A stretch of DNA of 64,000 nt, taken from contig NW_026251838.1 of NCBI RefSeq assembly GCF_025024155.1, forward strand, positions 1-64,000. The letters run 5' to 3'. Within the stretch, counting starts at the first letter, position 1. Each line of letters begins with the position of its first letter. Of this stretch, positions 1 to 11,408 are shown in pieces. This stretch comes from Gamsiella multidivaricata (lineage: Eukaryota > Mortierellomycota > Mortierellomycetes > Mortierellales > Mortierellaceae). The position numbers were made by a program, and so were the translations under genes. A model generated the notes under the pieces. That model was not told where the DNA came from and made no database searches. It saw only the letters and a program-made list of their open reading frames with translations.

Positions 1-533
1 TCTCAGGCGTCCACTCGATCTTGTAGACCAAATCGTGGTCGACCGCAGATCTTTTCAGCGCATGTGATTCTTCCAACGAGTTATCCTCCTCCACTTCCTC
101 TTCCTTCTCGTCCTCATCCTGATCATGCTCCTTATTCTTCTTCTCTTGTGTCTTTGGCAAGATCATCGCCTTCAGTTTCCTTGTCCGCACACGCAATCCA
201 TCCATCGAGGGCACTACAGATTTCAAGTTCAGCGACGGTAACCAGGATCCCGTACCCTTGCTCGAGTGCGAATCCCTTGCGGAGTGGCTATAGAAATCCG
301 TGACGACCGTATGGGGGTCTCGACCGGTGACCTCGATCGTGATCTCTTCACCACGCATGGGGTTTGAGAGCATCATCGCAGTGACGATTCCGGGACCGGT
401 GGCGCCGGACTTGAGCTTGGCAGAGAAGCTTCCGTAAAGGTTCCAGCGGGTCGAGGAAATCGTCGCGCCGAATCCGCCGCCACTCTGTGTCTTTACCGTG
501 TCTCTGTTATCCCAAAAGCGAAAGCGAAAGCAG

Positions 534-565
<32 letters not shown>

Positions 566-1359
566 CGACGAACGCAGTATTAGTCAAACCTGTTGGGCCA
601 GACCACAACTTACATGCCAGACATTTTTTTTTTCTTGGCATGTTTCATGTATTGTGTTTCTGTCTTTTTTTTTTTTTTTGTTGTGCTTTACCGTTTAGCC
701 TTGAGAACCAACCGCTTCTGCTTCGGATCCACGACCGCATTGGGCGCGATATGATCGAATTCTGAGGTCCAATGAGCCAGATCTGGGTCTCCAACGAAAT
801 CCAGTTTCGGGACCAAGAGCTTGTGCTGTCCCTTCTTATCCGCATCGTTATGCTTGAACGTCTCCTTGAACGATCGACACACCGGCAGGGGGAAACAGCT
901 CCTCGGGTCCCCATCGTCTTCGTATTCTTCGTCATTGTCCTCACCCCGTTTCGATTTCTTCTTGTTCTTCTTCTTGGAGGAAGACTTGTCGTCGAGCGGG
1001 TGAGAATACCGGGGCTCGCAACCCAGAGACATCGAGCAGGCCATCAGAGATGTCTCGTGGCATGTTCCGTCTGCACAGAAAAAAAATATTTTTTTTTGCT
1101 CAGGCATTAGCTACTGTTGCATTGTAACGTATGGATATCAAGAAAACGTTGGTAATAAAAAAAATACATAAAAGTGCATTTGCTTACTGTTGCAGCAGGG
1201 TGAGCTGACGGGACAGGCCTCATAGGATGGGCCACAGCTAGGCGCGACTTCCGAGCTCGGGGCGGAGGAGAAGATGGATGCCTGGACTGGCTCGATCCAG
1301 AGATCGTCCAGTGGCACGAGCAGTAGCAGAAGAGCGAGCGACGGGGTCAGTAGACGCAT
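1..1359 (-). CDS. CRH-type GH16 chitin-glucan transglycosylase, 3' part cut by window edge
   Basis: Predicted secreted cell-wall enzyme of glycoside hydrolase family 16, CRH group; characterised members link chitin to beta-glucan. Exons on the minus strand: 1359-1188, 1070-692, 503-1 (continues past the edge). Phases join cleanly, and the first junction makes the codon for the second N of CCNNGTC. Residues 1-27 are a signal peptide (MRLLTPSLALLLLL). A Cys-rich module follows (CPVSSPCCNNGTC, then GCEPRYS), then the GH16 core with SSTRWNLYGSFSAKLKSG, GPGIVTAMMLSNP and VYKIEWTPE. Two things are odd. The catalytic ExDxE segment reads E-I-T-I-E at 332-346. Strongly charged inserts also interrupt the fold: a Lys-rich/acidic stretch in exon 2 and an acidic stretch of about 35 residues near 80-150. 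Family call is firm; activity is uncertain because of the changed motif. Confidence 0.82.
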
Positions 1360-1765
1360 GGTTGGTGTGCGTGTGTGTATGTCTGCTCCACTGTTTTCGA
1401 CAGGTCGACTGGTGTGGAAGTGGGAGGGTAGGAGAGGGGAGGGGAGTGTGTTATTCGAGTGAAAGATGTGGCAGTAATGAGAGCAGAAATGGGCAGTAGA
1501 GAAAGAAAGAAAGAAAGAAAGAACGAGAGAGAGGGAGAGAAGGAAGGCGGTGCGGGACAAAGCCCAGGGTGCGGGCGTGAAGAAATAAGGGTGTGTGGAG
1601 CGCGATGTAATGCATCGTATCATAACGACGTCTTCGCGGGGTTCAGTCTCGTGCATGAATTGAAATTTCAGCTTAGCGAAATCTGACGGAAGACGTCTCT
1701 GTCATCATTTCTTTATTCGGCCAGGGCTCCACACCGCGCATTGACCAGCATCCCCGGCATCTAGA
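1360..1765. other. Intergenic, promoter side of the GH16 gene
   Basis: No gene seen. A purine-rich GAAA/GAGA stretch at about 1500-1550 lies upstream of the GH16 start. The lipase gene ends at the far side, so both genes run in the same direction. Confidence 0.6.
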
Positions 1766-3611
1766 CTACTCGTCCTCGCCATCCTCCTGGAACAGGTCCA
1801 CGGCATGCTGCACTGCCGCCGCACCCCCCTCGTTCATGAACCGCTTTTCGCGGACAACGATCGACGCGTGTGCATTCCATCCCTCAATATGCACAATATT
1901 CTTCATCCACTCCAGCGTGTTCAGGTTCTTCGACATCTCCACCTGCGTAGGCAGCAGCGCCAGAGGCTGAACAGACTTGAGCAACGGGAACGAGTGCGAC
2001 ACCACCGTGGATTCCTCTCCATCTGCCCCGGCAGAATCATTCTTCTTCACTGACAACACCGTGTGCTCCTGTTCCGCCTCATCTTTTTGTGGACTAACCA
2101 CGGTGCTGCTCGAAGAATGAGCAGTCGTCTGGGTACCCTGCCGGTGGCCTTGGTTACCATCGCTTTCGTCCCCGTCCTCCTCATCGTCATCGCGGTATCG
2201 ATCCAGAGCGGTAGTCGAAGCCCGCTCACGGATCCGTAGTAATTCCTCGCTTGTCGTCGTCATGTTCTTGGTTCTCCTCCTGGAATCTAGGCCTTGGTAA
2301 CCAATGGTTGTGCTTGCAAAGACGATCCAGACAGGAATCAAAATGGGTCCAAGGAGGCCAAAGAAGGCGTATTTTTTCCAGGGGATGCTGGATAGTGTCT
2401 GCGAGGCCCTCTGCGTTAACGAGGTAGCCTTCAAAGATGCGGCACGTTCTTCCTGCATCCGAGCAAGTGTCTCCATATCGTGATGCACATAAGACTCGAT
2501 CAAGGATGAGTAGCCGCTGCTATATTGACTAGGTATAGTATGGTAAAAAAAAAAGGCTTTAGCAATCTATCGAAAAACAACTTCTACAGAGTTAGTTGAC
2601 CATTAGATTGTCACTTACATCTCCATGGCTTCGAGTTCGCTAAAGGGGTCTGCATCCGAAAAACTGGCCGTCCAGAACGGGACAGATCGGTCGTTTCGGA
2701 TATTAGAGTAAATCACTCGTCGCTTGAACCGCGCCAATGTCTTTACGAATACGCCCTCAGGTTCAGACATGACCAACAACAATGGTTTCCCCTGAATATA
2801 ATCGTCCACCAGCTGCATCTGTTCTCCTGTGCGACTCAGCATCCGGGAGCTCAAATAGTTGAACACCTTGGACCATGTTGTCTTGGGCGGCTGACGGATA
2901 CCCAGGTGAGGGGTAGCCATCGTCACAAAGTACATGGGCTCGATGCCTCGACCGCCCTGCTCCACTGGATCAAAGAACTTCTCGAGCTCCAAGAGTCCCA
3001 TCACAAATCGAGCAATCAGCCCGCCGAGCGAGTAACCGAGGAACGAGAATTGGGTAACCTTCTTCTTTTTAGCGTGACGATGCGTCTGTGTCTGTGATTG
3101 TGCCTCGCTATCGGATGCATGAAGGTCCTCGCTGCTGGATCGATTGTTATGCGGGCTCGAATCCGCAGAGGAGGCCTTCTTGCTGTCCTTTGACTTGTTG
3201 GAGCTCTTGTTGGACTTTTTATTCCCCTTGTTCTTTTGTCCCTTCAAATCCTCGATGTTGCCACCAGCCTCGATCACACGGATGACCCTGTGGATCTCCT
3301 GAACTGCCCTTTGACCACAGATATCGATTCCATCATACGTCAGTGAAGACTCGTTCGACTCTGCGCGATACTATCATGTGTATTACAGGAACCGCTTGTT
3401 GAGGTTTAGTGCATGTGCAAGATAGACAACAAAGCACACTTTGAGGTAGGGTTGGACGTACGACAAGGATGCGATCGCCAAAGCGCTCCTTAAATTGGTC
3501 GGCAATGAATTTGACATGGCCCTTGTTGCCCCAGAGACCATGGTGCAAGATAACGAGGTGCACGCCCTCGTGTGCATCTGTGTAGGTCGCTGTGCTTTCG
3601 ATTGTTGTCAT
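1766..3611 (-). CDS. ROG1/LPL1-like DUF676 lipase (alpha/beta hydrolase)
   Basis: Putative serine esterase of the DUF676 family; yeast Rog1 and Lpl1 act on acylglycerols and phospholipids at membranes or lipid droplets. Exons: 3611-3462, 3370-2619, 2519-1766; 551 residues. The first junction gives LVYRAESNES, and TYDGIDICGQRAVQEI follows, a family signature. The oxyanion-side motif HHGLWG is at about 23-28 and the nucleophile elbow GYSLGG at 162-167 (Ser about 164). Further family blocks are MATPHLGIRQP and NIRNDRSVPFWTAS. A hydrophobic segment near 350-372 (FFGLLGPILIPVWIVFAS) suggests membrane anchoring. A Lys/Ser-rich insert at about 92-155 sits before the nucleophile elbow and is longer than usual. 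Exon 3 starts at a tandem NAGNAG acceptor, so 2519 or 2516 is possible. Confidence 0.88.
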
Positions 3612-3761
3612 TGTATTGAGTTGGCTGTTTGAGGGGGGAAGATGGAGGATATCTGGTTGGTATGTGTGTGATTTTCGGGGCAGTTGAGCAAAGGGCAGAG
3701 CTGAGTCGAGAGAGGGATTCAACCGAGGGTGTGGATGAATAGGAGATTGGACTGACAAGAT

Positions 3762-3820
3762 GAATGAGTGAATGAGTGAATGAGTGAATGAGTGAATGAG
3801 TGAATGAGTGAATGAGTGGA
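3762..3820. repeat. 8-bp tandem repeat (gaatgagt)n
   Basis: About seven head-to-tail copies of an octamer lie 150-210 bp upstream of the lipase start codon, in its presumed 5' UTR or promoter. Seen directly. Likely length-variable between strains. Confidence 0.95.
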
Positions 3821-4272
3821 TGAATGTATGAAGGTGTAAATGAATGTGAGCGTTGTATCTATCTATTCTATATTTATACATATCTTTAATGCTCGACGTT
3901 GGACAATGGACAAAAAAAAACTCGATCGGTTACGTGCGCGTGTACGAAGCTCTTGCGCAAAAACCGATCTTCCGTCGACTATCGACGCAGCATATCATGA
4001 AATACATTCACATGTATGAAAGCCAATGTTGGATGTCATACATGGCCTACACCAGCGCATCAACGATCTTCCCTTCTATCTCATTCCAGTCGTGTGGCCA
4101 CATTCCGCTGCATAGGATGTATATATCCCAGGCGATGTGCAAAAAATAAAAGTAAACGGTTCTATTGTATTGTATTGTATTGCACTGAATGCTTATATTA
4201 TTGCTAAAAGACTGGCAATGAGTAAAAGCCAAGACACCGTTACTAATGTCCTATTTGCATCACCTACATCTT
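3821..4272. other. Intergenic between lipase and NACHT-WD40 genes
   Basis: AT-rich, with a short (attgt)n run near 4165-4182. No gene recognised. It holds the 3' side of the NACHT gene and the upstream side of the lipase gene. Confidence 0.6.
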
Positions 4273-7200
4273 TCAAGAAAGCGAAAAGACATTCGCCGAG
4301 TCGACTGGCTTTGCTGACTGTACAGTGGGGGAATCGATCGTGGCGGCGATATCCATCATACTGTGGTTTGATGGCACCTTGAGTTTATGCGCCACGGACG
4401 CCATGCTACTGATCTTTTTGCTTGCCTCGCGGAAGCCCAAAGGCAGAATCGGCTCGCCCACAGCGCCGCGTTGCTGTAATAGCCGAATATTTACCCTGCT
4501 TAAGCCTTGCGCGTTCTGGATAGAGGTATTTGACACTGTAAGTCTGTCGTGCATCGAACTCCAAAGCAGGCGCACCTGGTAGCGATCCTCCTCTTCTATG
4601 ACCTGCCACATGCGAACGGACATATCGTCACAGCCAGTTGCGAAATGGGTGCCGTTTGGAGTAACGTTCCAGGTGATGCTTGCGATTGGTCCATGGAAAT
4701 CTTCAACAACTGCCAAGCATAGACCCGAATTCACATCCCACAGTCGCACCGTCTTGTCGTAACTGCCTGAGGCGATCAGCTGGCCGCTGGATGAATACAT
4801 CACACTCGTAACATAGGAGGCATGGCCGCTTAAGATGAGACCGGGTGCACCAGTTTGCGCATCCCACAGCTGCACCGTCTTGTCGAAACTGCCCGAGGCA
4901 ATCTGCTGGCCGCTGGGCGAATACACCACGCTCTTAACTGAGTCGGTATGGCCGCTTAAGATGAGACCGGGTGCACCTGTTTGCGCGTCCCACAGTCGTA
5001 CTGTCCTGTCCCAGCTTCCCGAAGCGATCTGCTGGCCGCTAGGCGAATACACCACACTCGTAACCCAGGAGGTATGGCTGCTTAAAATGAGACCGGGTGC
5101 ACCGGTTTGCGCATCCCACAGTCGCACCGTCTTGTCGCCACTGCCCGAGGCGATCTGCTGACCGCTTGACGAATACACCACGCTCCCAACATCCAAGGTA
5201 TGGCCGCTTAAGATGAGCCCGGGTGCACCAGATTGCGCATCCCACAATCGCACCGTCTTGTCGCCACTACCTGAGGCGATCTGCTGGCCGCTGGGCGAAT
5301 GCACCACGCTCGTAACCCAGGAGGTATGACCGCTTAAGGTGAGGCCGAGTGCACCGGTTTGCGCGTCCCACAGTCGCACCGTCCTGTCGCCACTGCCCGA
5401 GGCGATCTGCTGACCGTTGGGCGAATACACCACGCTCGTAACCTTGTCGGTATGGCCGCTTAAGACGGGACCGAGTGCACAGGTTTGCGTGTCCCACAGT
5501 CGCACCGTGTTGTCGCCACTGCCCGATGCGATCTGCTGGCCGCTGGGCGAATACACCACGCTCGTAACTGAGTCGGTATGGCCGCTTAAGATGAGACCAG
5601 GTGCACCGGTTCGTGCATCCCACAGCCGCACCGTCTCATCCAGGCTACCCGAGGCGATGTGCTGGCCGTTGGGCGAATACACCACGCTCACAACATAGAA
5701 GGTATGGCCGCCTAAGGTGAGGCCGGGTACACCAGTTTGCGCATCCCATAGTCGCACCGTGTTGTCGCAACTGCCTGAGGCGATCTGCTGGCCGCTGGGC
5801 GAATACGCCACGCACCTATCAGAGTCGGTTTGACCACGCAAGGTGTGCGCTTTTGCCCAAGTCGAAGTGTCATACACGTTGATCATGCCGTCGCTGAGGC
5901 CTACCGCACAGAACTTCCCATCTGGTGAATACGCGCAGGAAACCACCATGCTATCTTCTAAGAGGTACGGCCATTCGCCAAACTGCACTCCCGCCATCTG
6001 TGCGTTGCTCAAATTGGCCTGACGCAGCCAAATATTGCGAAGATTGACTTTTCTCAAATCTGCCCCTTGCAGCTGAGCGGAATCGAATTGGCCGCCACTC
6101 AGGTCCGCTCCTGGAATCTGGATGCCTTTCAGATCTGCACTGTTAAACAGCATCCCAGCTCTGACCAATATCGTGATCGCATTGGCCGCCGCCTTGCGTG
6201 CCTCTTTGTCGGTTTTGGAGCGTTCGATCGTGGCGAGCAGCTGCTGCTTAAAGAGAAGTTCCTGTTGGACACGCTCTGCTAAAAAGTGCAGAATCGACGG
6301 CTCATCCACAAAGCTTCTCCGTGCCAACGGCGAATTGAGCACGGTCTGTTCAATGACTGCCACAGGTTCTTCTACACCAGCCTGGTTTTCAAAGCTCATG
6401 ACGGAATGGACGCTCCCTCTGCGTGGTAGGGCTTGAGTCAAGGCTGCGCGACTCGCGCTCTCTCCGTCTCGCGGCTCAAACACCGCTCGGGCCAAGCAGT
6501 ATTCCAGCAGTGATTTATGGATAAACCGGTATTGATTGCCGCTGCGGGTCAGAGGACACGCCTCACGCAAGAGCTGCTGCTTCTCATCCTCCCGGCTAAA
6601 GAAATCTTCTTTCCATGTCCTTCGATCGCGAAAGGGTGAATACTCCACCACTGGATTGCCTGCTTGCTCTTTGTACATTGCTAACGCTAGTGCTTTCAAA
6701 AAGGCAACTCCGTTCTGTGCAAAACCATGGTCGGACAAGCTCTCGAACACCTTCTTCTCTTGATAGCTCAAGTCCTTCTTCTCAACAAGCCGTTTCTTGC
6801 CTCGCTCCAACCATTGCTCCACAAACTGGTCATACAACGCCACTCTCGTGACCCGGACGGACGAGAGGTCTTGTCCTGGATCGACCATGCGCGGCAATAC
6901 TTCCATGGACAGCGTCAACATAAACGGGTTCTTGACCAGGTCTTGCAGGCTGGGGATCAGATTCAGGGTCTTCAAGTAGTCCGTCACCTGCCAGAGCGGT
7001 TTCGTTGCAGATACATACTTCCTAATGTATTCTTGTATTTGATCCATAGAGAATGGCGCAATGACCGCCTCTTGAAACGCTGGCTCAGCTTGGTGATTAC
7101 GATCTGCTGGTTGGAACCGATCCCGATAATCAAGGCCAAGATACTCGCTGCGGCAGCTAATGACCATCTGAGCACTCCATCCTCCCACCTGGTTCAGTCC

Positions 7201-9677
7201 GTTGCTCGTGTACAGGTTGTGTGTCTGCTGGCTCTCATCATACCCATCACAAATCAAGATGAATTTGCGATGGTCTTTCAGCTCTCGGATCTGGGGCTCG
7301 GTAAACTCTGCCTTCCGTAGGTATTTGGCGATCAGATCCTGCTCTGGCTTGTCGATTGCAGGCAAGCTGATAAAGAGCGGGATCCTGCCTTCCTTTTTCT
7401 TGTAGGCATCCCACAAGTCGCACTCGAGCTGCCGGTTAAAGGTCGACTTGCCTCCACCCGAATCGCCCAGCAGGAGCATCACCTTACGGTCACTGCTCAG
7501 GAAGCCTTCAACTTCTCTTGTCAAGTCGAACAGGTTGTCATCGGACGCTTGTAAGTTGGCCCTGGCTTGAGGAGGGATGTACACGGCTTCGCCTCGTTCC
7601 TTCAATCGTTGCTTTCTCAGTCGTCTCAGGTCGGCTTCAACGTCGGGCTTGTTCTGGACAAGATCAAGCAGCGATGAAGACGCAACAATTGGTAAGGCGA
7701 CCTGCAGTGGATGTAAGCTTCGATTCTCCTTTCGGCAATCCTGATAAAGAATCCTTTTCGACTCATCGCCATTCGATTCCAGCTCCTGCAACAAAGGTTC
7801 GACACCTATACCATGTATCGCATAGACCAATAGAATATAGTGCTGCTATTAGTGCCTGCTAGGCGGTTTGAATTCCATTCTTCATAATAGGGCAAGAGCC
7901 TCTCACGTATTCGTTCATCATACATACTTGGCATAGCTGAGCCAAATGTCAAAGCCAACTGCATAAGAATGTGAAGGATCCATTGCTTGGCGAGGGCTTG
8001 CTGGCCCCACACTGCATCGTTTCGGTACATCTCGCCTAGAAACGCAACAGCGCCTTGACGAGATTCGATGTCCCACAGTGGATTCACGGCAAGGTCCCCC
8101 AGGCGCTGGCATATTCCTAGTTGAAAGGCTAGATCACGCCAGCAAGGTGCTTCACAGACCAGGGTCTTGAACTTGGCGAGTTGACCATCCCGAAGCAGCG
8201 TGTCTGTCCCGCGCAGTGCTGTATACCAGGCACGTTTCTGGTTGAAGCTGAGACCGACCTTGAGAGATTCCAACAGTCCTTGTCCACTCTCGGCCAGTGC
8301 ACTCACGCCTTCATACCCGATTTTCGCCACCTGGATCACCTCTCTCAGTCCATCCTGAAGATGCCCCAGTCCTGTGATGAAGCCGTTGACGTCCAGACCT
8401 TTTACGGCGCTAACTATCCCTGAGACACCCTTCAAAACAATTCCAGTGCGCCGCATCGTTGCTTGCCAAGGTGATTCGTCGTCTGGGACGCACTGCAGCG
8501 CTTGGAAGGCATAAGCAGCCTGGTACACCAAGTAAGGGTCGCTGCTGCTTTGCAACCCATTCAAATAAGCAGAGAGTGGCTCATGCAGCTCTACACGCTT
8601 TAAGTCTGAGACCTTGGTGTCGGCCATGGCATCCAGGACATTGGACACTGCGAGTGTCAGATGGTAGATATGTGTCGGAGACTGATTGTGAGTATCTTGT
8701 AGGTGGGTGCTGAGGGTACGCAAGATCGTGACTAGGTCATCAGCGTCGAGGTAACCTGGGGAAGCGCTTTGGATCAGTTTCGCCAGTCCCTTGAGAGAAT
8801 GGACATCCAGCAGGCTGGATTGTTCGATGCCATTGACAAAGAGCATGAGCAAATGTTGAAAATCATCCTTCTCAAGAACTGGGCCCAAGCATACGACCTC
8901 TGCGACAGCCTTGGCATCCTTGAGCTCATCGCGAGTAAATGCTCGGATCACATCTGTCGCCAGCGTCCTGAGTCTCTCCTTCTCCTCTGCATTCTTCTCT
9001 GTGGATTTCACCCAATTTCCTGCGGCTGGTTCAAAAACCTCTTCGGGTGACGGCGTCACTTGCAGAAGGCCAAGGCAGTAGGCAAGCTGGGAAGTATCGT
9101 TGAGTCGCTCATCTGCCTCTGGCAACGCGATCTTGATGGTGGGCTGACGCATGTCATCGGGAAAGATATCCTCAGGGACCCGTGCCATGTCGTGGCAGGC
9201 ACTGTCGGCGGTAGGTGGAATTACAGGACCTGGGTTTTTTGAAGGACGCACATGGCTGTTGAAGTCAGAGGACAGTCAACAAAGTGAGAGATACGTTAGG
9301 TACGACGCACGATATAGCCGGCTAATGCGAACAGGTAGAGAGCAGGCGCCTGTCACTTACCCTCACTTTTCTGCCCTTTTGTAGCTGACCTGTGCCATTT
9401 CGCTGTATCCTAAGCTCTCCAATAGGTTGGCGTGCTCGAGACACGCGCTGGCGAATCCATCACGCAGGGCTTGATTCTCGACGGACAGGGGTGCTGTAAG
9501 AGTCTTTTTCGCTGCTCTTTTCATCCGGGATAATGCGCCCTCTGCGTCGTCGCACAACACTAAAGCAATTTCCCGATCCTTGGTTTTGCGCGCATTCTCT
9601 ACGTAGATGTTGGTGAGTTCCAGTTCCTTTTGTGGTGAAAGAGCCTTTCGTGTCGACGAAAAAGCTCTGTCAAACAT
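4273..9677 (-). CDS. NACHT STAND NTPase with pentapeptide and WD40 repeats, frame apparently broken
   Basis: Large signal-transduction ATPase of the NLR-like NACHT-WD40 class, about 1770 residues if read as one protein. Exon 1 is 9677-9367. It joins through a GTGAGG donor to an exon starting at 9255, giving the joined codon N at AENHVRPSK. The N-terminal part is a long helical region. In the second frame come Walker A GDSGGGKST (7467-7441), Walker B FILICDGYDE (7263-7234), then VQNKPDVEADLRRLR-type family blocks and pentapeptide repeats (ADLSG, ADLRK, VNLRN, ANLSN; about 6155-5980). About 11 WD repeats follow (5940-4590), nine of them almost identical. Between 7862 and 7806 the frame ends at a TAG and coding continues one frame over. 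Likely causes are a one-base indel, a missed short intron or an assembly error. Fungal relatives act in allorecognition and programmed cell death; that role is inferred here. Confidence 0.8.
4720..5850 (-). repeat. Nine near-identical 126-bp WD40 repeat units
   Basis: On the minus strand the unit encodes 42 residues with the core SGQQIASGS-x-D-x-TVRLWDAQTG followed by LSGHT. Period 126 bp is kept throughout, with no change of frame. Differences between copies fall mainly on the residues flanking the D and on the two residues after HT. Outer repeats on each side are more diverged. Confidence 0.93.
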
Positions 9678-10119
9678 GTTGCTTCTCTGAGGGGGTCTCT
9701 CCTGTTATCATAGAGCAGATGGCGGCGATATTAATGGCCTTGTGGTAGATTAATATACCTGTGCGAGTAGCCAATATGCTTTTACTTGGCAGACACTTCA
9801 GTAATGTAATGGGAGCCAATAAGTCCCAGTGGGCTGGTATACTACAGACGCAGTGGCAGCCGAATGAGCTATCGTAACTCAAAATATTAATATCCATAGC
9901 AGCTACATGAACTAGATCATATGTGGTTGCTCTGCCAAGTGATGGACCCCTACTTCGGAAGTGTTTATTCGACTCCTGTTTCCTTTGAAGTAGTCCTGAA
10001 GATTTGTCCTCCGTGTCTCCTACCAGCGATACCAACTTCCCATCGTGAAGCATGCAGGATTAATAACCTTAAAACATGCCTATAAGCTACTATCGACTGA
10101 CAAGAAAACAGTGCCTCAC
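9678..10119. other. Upstream region of the NACHT gene
   Basis: An open minus-strand frame of 127 codons runs from 10053 to 9670 and overlaps the NACHT start. It has no recognisable domain and ordinary composition for chance, so I do not call it a gene. Confidence 0.4.
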
Positions 10120-11187
10120 CTCAACAGGAATCTGTTTCTCGAGTTCTCTCGCCAGTCGAGGAGATGGTCCGTCCCTATGCAACGCCCTCTACTTCAATTC
10201 TTTGTCTAAGACAGTCTGCACACGAACAAGGCGGTTGAGTGGATTGATATTCGCTTCCCTCGTCACTTCTAGCAGGAATTCCTGTGAGCATTATTGTCCA
10301 TTGCACATGGACGGCTGTTCTCCTGATCTCGGCCATTCTAGCATTAGCACTCTTGACTCGGCTGTGGTTGTTCAGGCACATTCAGGGGCGGGGGTTTGGC
10401 AGATAAACTGTGTCTTTGTTACCAATGAATCGCCGCTGGGTTGTGCTTATTGAAATCGAGCAGAGACGTACGAGAGACAGGCAGAAAAGCGAGAAAGCAG
10501 AGACGTGCGAGAGACAGACAGAAGAGCGAGAAAAGATGAGAAAGATGAGAGACAGTTCCTGATGGATTGAGGGAGGGAGAATCTGGGAGGAAGGGAAAGT
10601 GGGAAAGTGCGAAAAGAGGAAAAGAGTGCAAAGACATACATCCAACGTTACAGCATCCGCCCTCGCCCTCGTGTAACATGTGTAAGCTCTCAGATGCGAA
10701 GAAGGGAAAGTAGCCACCGAACTCTAACAGCAGTGCTCCTTGCTCATCCTTTCTCGCCGCTTCAGCATCATTCTGACTTTGAGGCGTTCGGCCATAATCC
10801 AACGGATGATAGCTTTGGGCCATTGCCTGCTCAGGCATGTCCAAATACCATCTATCCGAATGAATGGTTCCTCTCGTACAAAGTTCAGTTACTATCACAA
10901 CAACATCTCATCAGCAGGGTAAGCCTGACCTGCCTCACGACGGTCTAAACCCAGCTCATGTTCCTTATTAAGTGGGTGAGCAATCCAAACGCTCGCTTAC
11001 TGAATTCTGCTTCAGTATGGCGAGTGCACTGTTGGCTGTAGATCTGATGTTGGTCACAGCGGTGGTGCTGGCGATATTGACCAGGGTCGGTAAAGGAAGT
11101 TGGGACGATACTCTTCGCGGGGGGATTGCCTAGGATCGGAAGAGTTATGTTTCTCTTGCGCGTATCACTAAAGGCAGCGGGTGCCAT
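10120..11187 (-). pseudogene. Decayed coding region of unknown family
   Basis: Several protein-like stretches lie in different frames with no way to splice them all together. One begins MAPAAFSDTRKRNITLPILG at 11187. A second, near 10710-10630, reads SSHLRAYTCYTRARADAV. A third, 10280-10120, contains LLEVTREANIN, RLVRVQTVLDKELK, an in-frame TAG at 10191-10189, then RALHRDGPSPRLARELEKQ, ending at a plausible GTGAGG donor. The open frame continuing past the stop in the same register suggests a once-functional gene now broken. Composition and predicted helices resemble TPR or helical modules, but I cannot name a family. The stretches could also be chance. Confidence 0.4.
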
Positions 11188-11408
11188 GGTCAACATTTAC
11201 GGGTGCACAGTACCCATGACCCTAGCTTGACCTGTTCATTGTTCATCGCTTTTGCTCCCGCTCTTTTGGTTCTTCTAACCCATTGAGCGCTTTAGTTTGT
11301 GCTTTTGACTATTAATTTTAATTTATGAACTTGTCATGGACAAAGACTGTACAGGATCAACTAGTAGGTATCGTAAAAAAAGAAAGAAGTTATGGTACAT
11401 TTCCCGCT

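Noticed and set aside
4720..5850. Regular 126-bp repeats as a CRISPR or satellite array
   Set aside because: The repeats are in frame, encode WD40 units and have no unique spacers; the genome is eukaryotic.
9670..10053. 127-codon open frame overlapping the NACHT start
   Set aside because: No recognisable domain; overlaps the well-supported NACHT exon 1 in another frame.
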